A DNA stretch of 64,000 nucleotides from Mytilus galloprovincialis. Lineage: Eukaryota > Mollusca > Bivalvia > Mytilida > Mytilidae. Positions 45,647 to 55,168 of this stretch are shown piece by piece. The stretch spans positions 26,962,847 through 27,026,846 of the forward strand of contig NC_134851.1 of NCBI RefSeq assembly GCF_965363235.1, written 5' to 3'. The notes under the pieces are model-generated. The model searched no databases. It worked only from the letters and a program-made list of their open reading frames with translations, and was not told where the DNA came from. The position numbers and the translations under genes are program-made. Position 1 is the first letter of the stretch, and each line of letters starts with the position of its first letter.

Positions 45647-46501
45647 TCTATAGTATGTGTCATTCCGACATTCTACCAATTTTATCAAAATTTGAACTGA
45701 AATTATCAGAGATGATATCTGTGAAATAAAAAAAAAATATTTGACTAGAATATAAAGCCACTGCCCAGCAGTGCATTTCCCACCATCGTCATCATGCAAC
45801 CAGTTAAAAGAGCTAAAACTAAGCATTTATCTTACTTTATTTACAACCCTAGAGACTGAGTGTGTCCGGGTGTTATAAAAAAAAGCTAAAAGACTTGAAA
45901 CTCAAATGTCACATATTTTACATCGCATTTATAAATGGTCTGCAAGGAAAACTTGGCGATTTTACTGCCAATTATTCTCCAATTTACAGGACTTCGGTTC
46001 ATTTCAGATATAAATAAAATGTCAAAGCTGGTAACAGGCAGCAATAACATAATCATCCGGATATACGAATCACTAAACGTCATCCTTATACATGTTATAT
46101 AGGATACAACATCCGTTAACAAAATATTTTGTACACACGTTGATAATTTTGTATTGGACAAACTTTTTTGAATGAACCCTGCTCTTCAAGTATAAAGGGC
46201 AACGTTGGTTATACTTTCAACATCGACTTCAATCAAAAGCTTTGAATCTCTAAATGCAAGTGTTCATGCCAAACGCTGACGTGATACCAAATGGACTTAA
46301 CCTTATACGGGGAAGATAAAACCTGTGGATTCCGGTAAAAAAGTTTTGAGCAGGAAATACAAATATAAGATTTTCGGGAGGAACAAAAAATAATTAAAAC
46401 AAAATATTGCTGGTAAATACAAATAAAAGATTTTCAGTCGGAACGAATTTATAGAGTCGGTCGGTAAAGGGCAAACAAATAATATTTTAATTTAAGCCTT
46501 A

Positions 46502-46765
46502 CCGTACGGCCTTTAACAATGAGAAAATCCTATATTGCATAGTCAGCTATAAGAGGCCCCGAAGTAACAATGTAAAACAATTCAATCGAGAAAACTAACG
46601 GCCTAATTTATGTACAAAAAATTGAACGAAAAACAAAAATGTAACACATAAACGAACGACAATCCCTGAAAAACAAGCCCATGGCTTGGGACAGGCACAT
46701 ACATACCGAATGTGGCGGGGTTAAACATGTTAGCCGATTCCCAAACCTCCCCTAACCTTAAACAG
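46502..46765 (-). repeat. Family A, right part of the split copy
   Basis: CCGTACGGCCTTTAACAATG, GCATAGTCAGCTATAAGAGG, AACTAACGGCCTAATTTATG and GGGACAGGCACATACATACC continue the copy begun at 44858. It ends near CCAAACCTCCCCTAACC, so the 5' part of the family is absent. Confidence 0.9.
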
Positions 46766-47404
46766 TGGTATAACTATACATTTTAAGCCAAAAAAAAAAT
46801 CAACCAATCTACCGAGCAATCAGAATATGAAACTTTCTTGTATTATGATTAAAGATAGAAATTCTTAAACTGATTTTAAATGCCTTAGTTTTGTGAAGTC
46901 AACATTAAGATGTTGTCCTATCGTACGCCGTTATATATGGCTCCACTCAAATGAAAGATTTAAATATCTTGTTAACACCACTCGTGAGATATTTTCAACG
47001 ATGAGTGAAGATATTTTTCCGTTCCAACAACATCATTAGGTCAAACAACAGAAACTGACACTTCATTAAATTTTACAACCATAATCATGATTTTTTTTCC
47101 GATACGAGTTGTTTCTGTCTTAACTCACTAGCGAAATTTATATGCAGTCTTAGATCTTTGGATACTAGTACTAAAATAGTTCTTATATGTATATTACCCT
47201 TTATAACCTATTTCTAATTGTTACATTTTTGGACTGAGTGTTGACTTGCATGACGTGTTATTCATGCATAGCAGGACTGGATTACCCTGTCAACGCAACC
47301 GCTCTTGCTACGTTTAGAGTTATGCGGCTCTTTCATTTTCGTACTACTGTGTACCATATATTTATCTTATTTATATAGACAATAACTTTTTAGTGTCTTT
47401 AAAT
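46766..47404. other. AT-rich stretch, nothing recognised
   Basis: No supported feature. Confidence 0.4.
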
Positions 47405-48098
47405 ATCAGCTGTATTTGTACGAGGCTAGGAAACAAGGTGTATGCGAGCTTTTAGCGAGCTAATAAACCTGTTTTGAGCCGAGTACAAATACAGCTGACT
47501 TTATCCTGCAATTAATTCTGAATATTATTCGTGTTTTGAAAGACACAAAAACACATGTCTTGCATTCATTTTTGATTTGAAATCCCTTGAGGCCCGTGTA
47601 GTAAAACGATACGATCTATTTTAACATAACAACTAATTTCAACAGTAAAATCAAATAAAAAAAACATTGTCCAATTTAAAATAGGAGTGTACGAGTTGTC
47701 CTACGCTTCAGACTCGACATTCACTAAACATACATGCTGAAATTGACATGGTTGTGTTTGTTACACAATCATACACTTTCAAGTTTTTAAATCGATAGTT
47801 GTCATTGTAGAAAAGACTGCTGTTCATGTGTGTATGTTATCAGAAAATTTGTGTGATACTTATTACTCTAAAGAAATGTTTGAAAACAAACAAAACGTAT
47901 AAAAGTAGTCGTTAATTCGCAATTAATACGTCATTGGAATGCGACTGCAATACACATTCTAAGGTCACGCAGGTTCATACAATACTCAGTCCGGTAGTGG
48001 GCGGAGCTTTAAAGCGATATCTGTATAGTATACAGATACAGCATAGCTATATCTGTAGGACTGTATCTGTATAGTAGAGCATCCAATTGCAGGATAAA
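47405..48098. repeat. Inverted-repeat region with TTTATCCTGCAATT ends
   Basis: TTTATCCTGCAATT at 47500 is repeated in reverse at 48085. Just outside the left copy, TCAGCTGTATTTGTAC (47408) and its reverse GTACAAATACAGCTGA (47483) form a second hairpin. The right side contains palindromes of ATCTGTATAGTATACAGAT (48019) and repeats of TATCTGTA. The layout resembles a small DNA transposon, but I could not define a target duplication. Confidence 0.55.
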
Positions 48099-48184
48099 AT
48101 GATTTAATTTACTCTTCTAACATGTAAGATCTTTGTGTACTAAATGTTCCTCGTCGTCGTATTTATACATTTTATAAACTGGTT

Positions 48185-48275
48185 GCTATGAGTGTCACTT
48201 GTGAGTCTATGTCTTGTAGACGAATTACGCGTCTGGTTTACACAAATTTAATTCTGGTATTTATGATGAGTTATT
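48185..48275 (+). repeat. Family H copy
   Basis: GAGTCTATGTCTTGTAGACG, AATTACGCGTCTGGTTTACA and TCTGGTATTTATGATGAGTT share their order with 48595-48680. Confidence 0.7.
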
Positions 48276-48594
48276 CATTGTGATTGAAACTCACAAATTA
48301 GATTGAAAAAGGAAATTGACAAAATTGAATAACTAGAAAAGTATTGTTTTTGGTGCAAAAAATGAGATTTTTATCATAACTCTTCGAAAACGGGAAACCG
48401 AAAAGTTTGTCCAACATCCGATATATTATTGCAAGATAATTTTTTTTATTTTTAAGTCAATATTTTTAACAACATTTCTGTGTTCTTTGTTGACATGCAT
48501 CATCATTTAAATGGTCATAATCATAAATTGACTGTTAATTGAAGTTTGAAATTTTCGAAATACTAGTGATTTTTTACCTAAGGAATAGATTCGA

Positions 48595-48680
48595 ATATCA
48601 GGATGCGACTTTTTGTAGATGAAACGTACTTCTTGCGTATACAAACCGTAATCCCGGTATCTATGATGAGTGTTAGACAA
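48595..48680 (+). repeat. Family H copy
   Basis: TTTTTGTAGATGAAACGTAC, TTCTTGCGTATACAAACCGT and CCCGGTATCTATGATGAGTG match the copy 400 bp upstream. It lies directly before the gene start at 48803. Confidence 0.7.
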
Positions 48681-48802
48681 AGGGGAAATTGAACACTTAT
48701 CCATCTTCCGATGCACTTAATAACATTAATAACTCTTAAACACCATTTGCATTACAGGGCCATTGTGTACGTCACTCGAATTGTAACTACAACATATTAT
48801 AG

Positions 48803-49004
48803 ATGGATTCTGGAATACAAATGCATGTATATGAAGATACCAGTACATATAAAGACGGGCACACATACGAACCCATCAAGACTGTCAAAAAGGACGATAC
48901 TGGTTTAATATCGTGGAAACAACGGTCTATTATTTTTATCTTGATTCTTGTAGTGTCCCTGGTGTATATTGCTATTGGACTAACTGTGACTTATTTTATA
49001 TTAC
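48803..49004 (+). CDS. Type II membrane protein, first coding exon
   Basis: The start ATG follows TATTATAG, so it may stand at an exon edge or simply be the first ATG. The exon codes 67 residues and ends TTAC/GTAAGT in phase 1. Residues 1-41 are polar with three tyrosines six apart (VYEDTS, TYKDGH, TYEPIK), a pattern that could serve as phosphorylation or YxxI sorting sites. SWKQR is followed by a hydrophobic helix at about 43-66 (IIFILILVVSLVYIAIGL). With positive charges before the helix and no signal peptide, the N terminus should be cytoplasmic. In bivalves this layout is common among lectin-like, C1q-like, TNF-like and short-collagen membrane proteins. The outer domain that would tell them apart is not in view. 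Confidence 0.7.
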
Positions 49005-49486
49005 GTAAGTTAAACTATATACATTCTGTTATGTGTGGATTCAGGGTTTAGATGGATTTATTTCAAGGTTATAACACATTAAACTTTAATGCCAACGTGA
49101 CAAAGTGACCATTGTGCCTTTTATATTGTATTTATAATTCTCCGTTTCACACTCTAAAGTACTATTGATAATTTTATTGTGAGTAACTTAAAATTGAAGA
49201 ACGTCAATTCAAATTTTAAATTTCCAATATTTATGATATCGTTAGCAAATCAATACATTTTAGCATACGCTTTCGAAAATATTACCCAGAATACGTTATA
49301 TTTTGAAACGGTACATCATCTTTTGAGATGAATCAGCCATGTTATATCAACGTGCATTACATTAATTTCGTTTCACTGACGCTGTGACACAAACAACCAC
49401 CATAAAGATCATTTATGGAATTTTGAGGTTCTGCAAATATTTATGCCTAGACGTAAAACATTCATCAATTTCAAATTTAATTGCAG

Positions 49487-49603
49487 ATTCATTGATTGAT
49501 GAGAAAATGGCAAACATGGATAGAAGAATAGATGAGCTATCAGAATCCAATACGTCTATACCTGAAATTATCAAAAAGATGGTACGTGAAAATTCAGAGA
49601 GAG
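49487..49603 (+). CDS. Second exon of the same gene (extracellular stalk)
   Basis: The acceptor TTTAATTGCAG opens an exon that continues the first in phase: the junction codon is C/AT, giving YFIL-H-SLIDEKMANMDRRI, then DELSESNTSIPEIIKK. It is rich in charged residues spaced by leucine, isoleucine and methionine, as in a short coiled-coil stalk, and contains one possible N-glycosylation site (NTS). Two donors are possible: GATG/GTACGT after 49581 (phase 0) or GAGAG/GTATGC after 49603 (phase 1). I prefer the second because phase 1 on both sides makes a symmetric exon. Later exons are not found in the following 14 kb, so the intron is long or the gene is broken. Confidence 0.65.
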
Positions 49604-49699
49604 GTATGCTATACAAAGTATTACAGTTACCAACAGTTTTCTTTATGTCATGTTCGTGTGTTTATTTTCCTTTGAATCAATCCGGACATTTATTTTTAT

Positions 49700-49860
49700 C
49701 TTAATAGTCGTATTTTAGTGCCTACCACGTGATCTATGATAAAATCGAAATAAGAATGGTTGATATCAGAAACCATAGACACAATATACAATTTTTATCC
49801 GTAGGTCACGTTTCTCACACTAGACATTAACAATAAAATACCATACGTATAGAGTTTGAC
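49700..49860. other. Presumed intron sequence
   Basis: AT-rich, no feature recognised. Confidence 0.35.
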
Positions 49861-50040
49861 GTGCGTACCAAAAACACTGTGCGGGACAAATTTGCCATTC
49901 CGGTACCGGCAAATCTGACTTTGTCGGTTTACAAGATATCAAAAAAAAATTTTGCCCAGTGATAGATTATTGAAAAATAAAAAAAATGCCATATGTCCCA
50001 ACTTGTCACTGTTGTCACTCTTGTCACTGCAGCTGATTAA
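49861..50040. repeat. Module preceding the first palindrome array
   Basis: GCGGGACAAATTTGCCATTC followed by CGG...GGCAAATCTGACTTTGTC resembles CTGGGACAAGTTTGCAATTC followed by CG...TGCAAAAGTTGTCACC at 51751 and 51833. The right part has three copies of TTGTCACT. The same kind of module precedes both palindrome arrays in this window. Confidence 0.55.
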
Positions 50041-50045
50041 AAGTA

Positions 50046-50440
50046 CATTTCCCATGGGAAATTTGATAATTCCCATGGGAATATTAGAATTTCCCATGGG
50101 AACATTGAAAGTTCCCATGGGAAAAATTACTTTTCCCATGGGAAGTTTAGAGTTCCCATAGGAACTTTAAAGTTCCCATGGGAACATAAGTAAATTGTTT
50201 GTTCCCATGGGAAGTTCTAAATTTCCCAAGGGAAACTTTAAATTTCCCAAGGGAACTTTTCTTCCCAAGGGAACTCCTTTTCTTCCCATGGGAAAATACT
50301 TTTCCCATGGGAACAATATTTTTTCCCATGGGAACAATAATTTTTCCCATGGGAACAATAATTTTTCCCTTGGGAACAATAATTTTTCCCTTGGGAACAA
50401 TATGTTTTCCCATGGGAACAATAATTGTTCACATGGGAAG
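50046..50440. repeat. Array of about 19 short palindromes, TTCCCATGGGAA type
   Basis: Every 18-22 bp a 12-bp palindrome occurs: TTCCCATGGGAA, with variants TTCCCAAGGGAA, TTCCCTTGGGAA, TTCCCATAGGAA and TTCACATGGGAA. Spacers are short AT-rich pieces. In the right half they are a constant AACAATAATTTTT, giving a 21-bp unit, while in the left half they differ. Because the unit lacks stops on either strand, frames of 64-88 codons stay open in four frames (FPMGT-, FPWEN-, CSHGKN-like). These are artefacts. The array lies in the presumed intron of the membrane-protein gene. Confidence 0.95.
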
Positions 50441-50630
50441 TGATATAACTAAAAAGAAAACATAAAAAAATCCTCTAATTGCATGAGTGAAGCAATTTCA
50501 CAAAACGGACTAAGTTATTATGGGTACAAGTATTTCTTTGAATCTTGTAGAAATATATAATTGTGTGTTCTACGATTTTTGTCTTGGCATGCTTAATTGA
50601 AAGTAAATCACTATGTGTCAAAAATTTAAC

Positions 50631-50829
50631 TACTATAAATTCAGAAATTATTGCTGTTTTTATTATTGTGAAAATAGTGACAGGGTTATAATCACAATAA
50701 TATACACTTGCATATTGAAATTTTTTATGAACTAAACAGGATTATTCTAAATTTTGCACACCAAAAAATGATGAAATTGAGAAAAATCGCACTTACAATT
50801 GCTAGCTATAATTTCTGAATTTTCAGTAT
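50631..50829. mobile_element. Short inverted-repeat MITE with TA flanks, second copy
   Basis: TACTATAAATTCAGAAATTA and AATTTCTGAATTTTCAGTA are inverted ends equal to those of 26679-26846. The interior is longer (about 150 bp) and shares TAATCACAATAAT with the first copy. Confidence 0.8.
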
Positions 50830-50924
50830 ATAGTTTTGCATATATAGCTTTCACACCATTGCACACAGTGTCTTATGTTTATCCATTTGAATGTTTTTGT
50901 GTTTTTTTCATGCAGACATTTAAA

Positions 50925-51030
50925 TGTTGATAGGTCTTGCTCATTGTTGACGGCTGTTCAGTCACTGGCTGAAAATACCTTTATCTCTGGTTTTTAGTTG
51001 TCTCATTGGCAATCACATACCATATCCTTA
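50925..51030 (+). repeat. Diverged family A 3' end
   Basis: GGTCTTGCTCATTGTTGACG, GCTGTTCAGTCACTG and TAGTTGTCTCATTGGCAATC with CATACCATATCCT are the family A end with a deletion. Confidence 0.65.
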
Positions 51031-51224
51031 CTTAATTTCAACACTTCTTAATTTAAGTTATGTACATTTGAGAATATCATTTTCAAAAAGACAAAACATT
51101 ACAATTGGTATAACAAATAAGGCACTTTTGTTTTAATATTTCATCTTTCACTGAGATAACACCATCAAGTAAAATGTGTGAAACAAAAACAGAAAATTAA
51201 ACAAACAGCAATAAAATAACTTAA

Positions 51225-51720
51225 TTAAGCAAGTGTCAATAAACCTGCACAAATAACATAAATAATATATCTAAGGTCATAAGCAAGTGACAATAAACAT
51301 ACAGCAATAATATATCTAAGGTCATAAGCATAAACATGCAGCAATATTATACATTGTATATCTAAGGTCATAAGCAAAAGACAATCAACATACAGCAATA
51401 GTATATCTAAGGTCATAAGCATAAACATGCAGCAATAATATATCTAAGGTCATAAGCAAGTGACAATCAACATACAGCAATAATGTATCTAAGGTCATAA
51501 GCATTTAAAAAAAAAACTTGCAGCAATAATATATCTAAGGTCATAAGCAAGTGACAATCAACATACAGCAATAATGTATCTAAGGTCAAAAGTATAAACA
51601 TGCAGCAATAATATATCTAATTTCATAAGCATAAACATACAGCAATAATATATCTAAGGTCATAAGCATAAACATACAGCATTAATAATATATCTAAGGT
51701 CATAAGCAAGAGAAAATAAA
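51225..51720. repeat. Minisatellite, about 12 units of 34-48 bp
   Basis: Units contain CAGCAATAATATATCTAAGG, TCATAAGCA and either TAAACATA or AGTGACAATCAACATA, so two unit types of about 34 and 47 bp alternate. Constant CTAAGGTCATAAGCA is kept in nearly all. Minus-strand frames (LRYIIAV-like) follow the repeat and are not a gene. Confidence 0.9.
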
Positions 51721-51725
51721 CAGGT

Positions 51726-51890
51726 CTTGTATAAGAATATTAACAGTATCTGGGACAAGTTTGCAATTCCGCTGAGTGCAAAAGTTGTCACCTTAATTTT
51801 TGGAGTTCTTGTATAAGAATATTAACAGTATCCGGGACAAGTTTGCAATTCCGCTGATTGCAAAAGTTGTCACCTTAATTTTTGGAGTTA
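51726..51890. repeat. Tandem duplication of 82 bp preceding the second palindrome array
   Basis: CTTGTATAAGAATATTAACA starts at 51726 and 51808. The copies differ by only two bases (TATCTGGG/TATCCGGG, GAGTGC/GATTGC). Each contains the GGGACAAGTTTGCAATTCCG module also seen before the first palindrome array. Confidence 0.9.
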
Positions 51891-51994
51891 AGTCAAAATG
51901 AAGTTGATAACTTGATTGGTATTGGTTCTCTGATATTTGTCCTAAAAATGTTTGGCTCTAGCACCACTGTTGAAAAAGTAATGCCCCTTTTTTC

Positions 51995-52225
51995 AACAAT
52001 TTCCTCAGAGGAAAAAGAGTTTTCCTCAAAGGAAAAAGATTTCCCTTAGGGAATTTGCTGCATAATTATTTCCTTTGAGGAAATTCTTTTTCTTTTGAGG
52101 AAATTTGCCGCTTCAAATTTTCCTTTGAGGAAATTTCCTCTAAGGAAATCATTGTTCTTCAAATTTCCTCTAAGGAAATTTCTGAACATCAAATTTCCCT
52201 TAAGGAAATGTTTTTCCTCTATAAA
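51995..52225. repeat. Array of about 9 palindromes, TTTCCTNNNAGGAAA type
   Basis: TTTCCTCAGAGGAAA, TTTCCTCAAAGGAAA, TTTCCCTTAGGGAA, TTTCCTTTGAGGAAA, TTTCTTTTGAGGAAA and TTTCCTCTAAGGAAA are spaced by 5-25 bp of varied sequence. The core sequence differs from that of the first array, but the architecture (short palindromes after the GGGACAA module) is the same. Confidence 0.9.
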
Positions 52226-53094
52226 AATTTCATAACAGTACAAACATTGACAAACAGTATAAATATATTTTCTCCTAGACTGAATTATTGATCATGTTGA
52301 TACAAAAGATTATATAAAATAAACACTTTTCATGTCAAATTAACTTGTCTTCTGTTTCAGCTGCTGTGTATAATTATTCTACCCCCTACATAACAGTTCA
52401 GTGCATAAATAATTCCATTCACACGACATCTTCCTTCAATTGGTTGAATAAATTTTGGCAACTTGTTCTTCAAACATCTTCTCTGTATATTTGATATGAT
52501 GGAGAGCCATGTACATAATATTATGTACATGAATGGATAACGCATGTGTTTATTTCGACAACAAACATGACAAAGATACTATTTTTTTTCTTAATTTCTC
52601 CATAATCCATCAGTGAATATGTAGGTTGTTACATTTTACACCATTGTGTCCTTGTGCATCTTTGATAGTACTCCATTTTGTTTATAGCAATTTTGTAGAA
52701 TTTTTTCTATTTCTTTTTCCAGAAAAACACACAATTGAGTTTATTTCACATTAATTAATCCAATTAGCACATTATGTAGAAAAGTATTAACAAATAAGTT
52801 TCCTCTTCAGTATAGACTTGCATGACCTGACGATGATCATAAAAACCAAGATATCTGACCTATAAATACACAAAATAAAATAAAAAAGTTATAAACATGA
52901 TAAATGGAGAAAAAAACAGCAATATAAATATGCTTATTTTATCATGTTTTAATTAAAGTCATAAGAAACCTCAAATTAAAAAAAAATATGTATAATAATT
53001 ATGTTTTTTATAACTAAATGGATAGTTTTCATTATGCAACTTAAGTACATATACTTTTTTCTGAGGAAAATTCTTTAATTTGTCCACATTTAGA
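52226..53094. other. AT-rich stretch, nothing recognised
   Basis: A short hairpin TGTACATAATATTATGTACA is seen at 52510. No exon that continues the membrane-protein gene could be identified. Confidence 0.45.
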
Positions 53095-53455
53095 AGAAGT
53101 TTACTTATTTTTAATTGCTTGCTTCCAGGAAGCAATTCGCCGATACATATTTTCCATATACATAGTGACCCGAGCGTAACCCTCCTCGTAAAAATCCGGT
53201 GACCACAATATGCAAGGATCTGTCATTGAAATAAACAAATAGCTGATTATACATGTTAAACACGTGCTCAATACCCATGCTTTTTGTGATTTGTTTACTA
53301 TAAGGTGGCAATCGGTAAAACTCAGCTTCAAAACACGGCATTTAATGAGCAGCATTATTTGTTAAATCATAACAAACAGAGAGAAAAAAAAATTGACGAT
53401 TTATATGATATACTTGTGAAAATAATGATAAAATCGTGCACAGAGGACTAACACT
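53095..53455 (-). repeat. Conserved repeat, second copy (pair of 17840-18245)
   Basis: Minus-strand reading gives, in order, the TGCACGATTTTATC block, GTTTTGAAGCTGAGTTTTAC, GCATGGGTATTGAGCACGTG, TTTAACATGTATAATCAGC and the end GAATTGCTTCCTGGAAGCAA. One frame encodes SMGIEHVFNMYNQLFVYFND with following RSLHIVVTGF over about 70 codons. The first copy has the same start of this peptide. Either the frame was once coding or the match reflects DNA-level similarity. I cannot decide which. Confidence 0.7.
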
Positions 53456-53459
53456 AGTA

Positions 53460-53735
53460 GCCAGATTTAAGTCTGAAACGGTCATTTTGGTCTGATCAAG
53501 TCTTAATCGACTTAATTTACCGCTAGAGAAAAACGTTAAGACCTGTTTAGACACTCAGACTCTGTTAAGATATATTGTGTTCAGTCAGATCAGTCGTGTC
53601 AAGATAAATAAGACAGATTCGTCTAGCATCCAAATAAGACTTGATTAGATCACGTTCAGATTAAATAAGACCAAAGGTGAACAACTTGTCTAGTTGCAGT
53701 AAGATCGTGTTCAGTTGTGTTAAGATTTTAAATAT
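53460..53735. repeat. Region of scattered AAGAY/GTTCAGT short repeats
   Basis: Motifs such as TTAAGAC, AATAAGAC, GTGTTCAGTCAGATCAG and GTGTTCAGTTGTGTTAAGAT recur irregularly, giving an enriched AAGAC/AGATC pattern. It may be an old repeat. No unit length could be fixed. Confidence 0.4.
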
Positions 53736-54784
53736 TTTGAATAAAACGGGCGACACTTTATCTGTTTTTATCAGGGGTTACTCCCCCTTTATGAATATAA
53801 TCTCTATATCTTGGATGATATTCTTTTGTGATCTTTTAATATGACTGTATATCTATTTAATTAAATAAAGTATGCAAACTTTAAAAACAATTCATTTATT
53901 TCCGATAGAATCTTTAACATTTCATTGGTTATATGAGAAAAGATTAATTGTTGTAACCGGAAAATTTGTCATAAAAACTTTACAGTCTCACATAAAGTAG
54001 TCCTGTATGTATGCATTCCGCCTCTAAAGATATAATGATCAGTATTAAATATATCTCAAAGATGTTCTTAAACATTTTTTGTTTCTAATGTAGAGTAATA
54101 GTTCTTATCTATATTTGGTCAAGAAACGTATATTTTAAGTATATGATTTACTTTTTATTTTAAAATTGTACACAGATGACAGATGCTTGGTGAAAGTTAT
54201 TTACATTTTAATAAACGGATTATTTAAGCAGTCAACCGAAACGGATGAGCATAAACTACCTAAATAATTACGCATTCGTGTCACTGGACGTATAATGAAT
54301 GAAGTTCCACGTTTTATCTTTAATATAAGATGTATAAGGTTAAACCGGGTTAAATTATTACATTTACAAATAAAACATTATTTTATATTTTTTTTAATAA
54401 ATGCAACAATTATATTAGCTTTTTTTTTAAATTTAATTGACAGTTTATATTGACCATTATATACATATAAAGACCGATGTCGATAACTCATTTGAATTTT
54501 TTTTTCGCCATTTTTTTTTAGCACGAATTAAATACAAGAGTAAATCATATCATAGAAAAATACCAAACAACGTTAGTTAAGACACGATTGATAAAATCTA
54601 ATGTACGGTTTATATTTCTGTTTCGTATCAGATATTTTGAAGCACCAGTGTTACTACTCATTTTGAAAAACAGTGAGACGCTTACTTGCTATTTCGAAAT
54701 TGACCAAAAAGCTATAAAATAACGTAGCGAAATGACCGTATTTATAGATTAGACTTTTGTTTTTCATTTTTAATTGTTTTACAC
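53736..54784. other. AT-rich stretch, nothing recognised
   Basis: Long poly-T/A tracts occur and no exon is seen. Confidence 0.4.
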
Positions 54785-54940
54785 TTGTCGTTTTAGGGAC
54801 CGCTATAGCTTGCTGTTCGATGAGGGTCAAAGCTCCGTGTTGAGGTCGTACTTTTGACCTCTTTTAAATTATACCATGTGACTTGAATGATGGAGAGTTG
54901 TTTCATTGACACACATACCACATCTTCTTATTTATATTAA
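54785..54940 (-). repeat. Family B copy
   Basis: CACTTGTCGTTTTAGGGACC, CTATAGCTTGCTGTTCGATG, AGCTCCGTGTTGAGGTCGTA, ATGGAGAGTTGTTTCATTG and CACATACCACATCTTCTTA are in the same order as at 35486-35680. Confidence 0.85.
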
Positions 54941-55159
54941 CTGGGAGCAGTTTACAACATTTTCATTTAGATAAAAAAAAATATATAAAAATTCAATAAA
55001 TCAAATGGATTTGTACCATATTGTTACATTCAAAATTCTTTAATTTTGATTGATAGTATACATTATACGTATTGCATTGCTTCAAAAATAATGTCCAGGG
55101 TCAAATATTACACATCGATGGCCACTTAGATTAGTTACTTTATAGAAATTCATTTCCTT
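54941..55159. other. AT-rich spacer
   Basis: Nothing recognised. Confidence 0.3.
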
Positions 55160-55168
55160 GGATGAAAG

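Larger units (their letters stand above)
44935..46498. mobile_element. 1.56-kb PIF/Harbinger-type element in a family A repeat
   Basis: The ends GGCCTAAATTAAAATATTGT (left, continuing TTGTTTGCCCTTTTCCGACC) and, reversed, GGCTTAAATTAAAATATTAT (right, continuing TTGTTTGCCCTTTACCGACC) are inverted repeats of about 40 bp. TTA is present directly outside both (44932-44934, 46499-46501). Removing the element and one TTA restores the family A text, so this duplication is well supported. A 3-bp TWA duplication and GGC-type ends are the marks of PIF/Harbinger elements. No transposase is recognised. Frames of 60-91 codons on the minus strand have no motif. It is therefore non-autonomous. Confidence 0.9.

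Noticed and set aside
50046..50440. CRISPR-like array of regularly spaced repeats
   Set aside because: The setting is eukaryotic, the repeats are only 12 bp, the spacers are short and partly identical, and there are no cas genes.
50147..50465. Repetitive proteins (FPMGT-, FPWEN-like) on both strands
   Set aside because: A stop-free 21-bp palindromic unit opens four frames at once, so the frames are an artefact.
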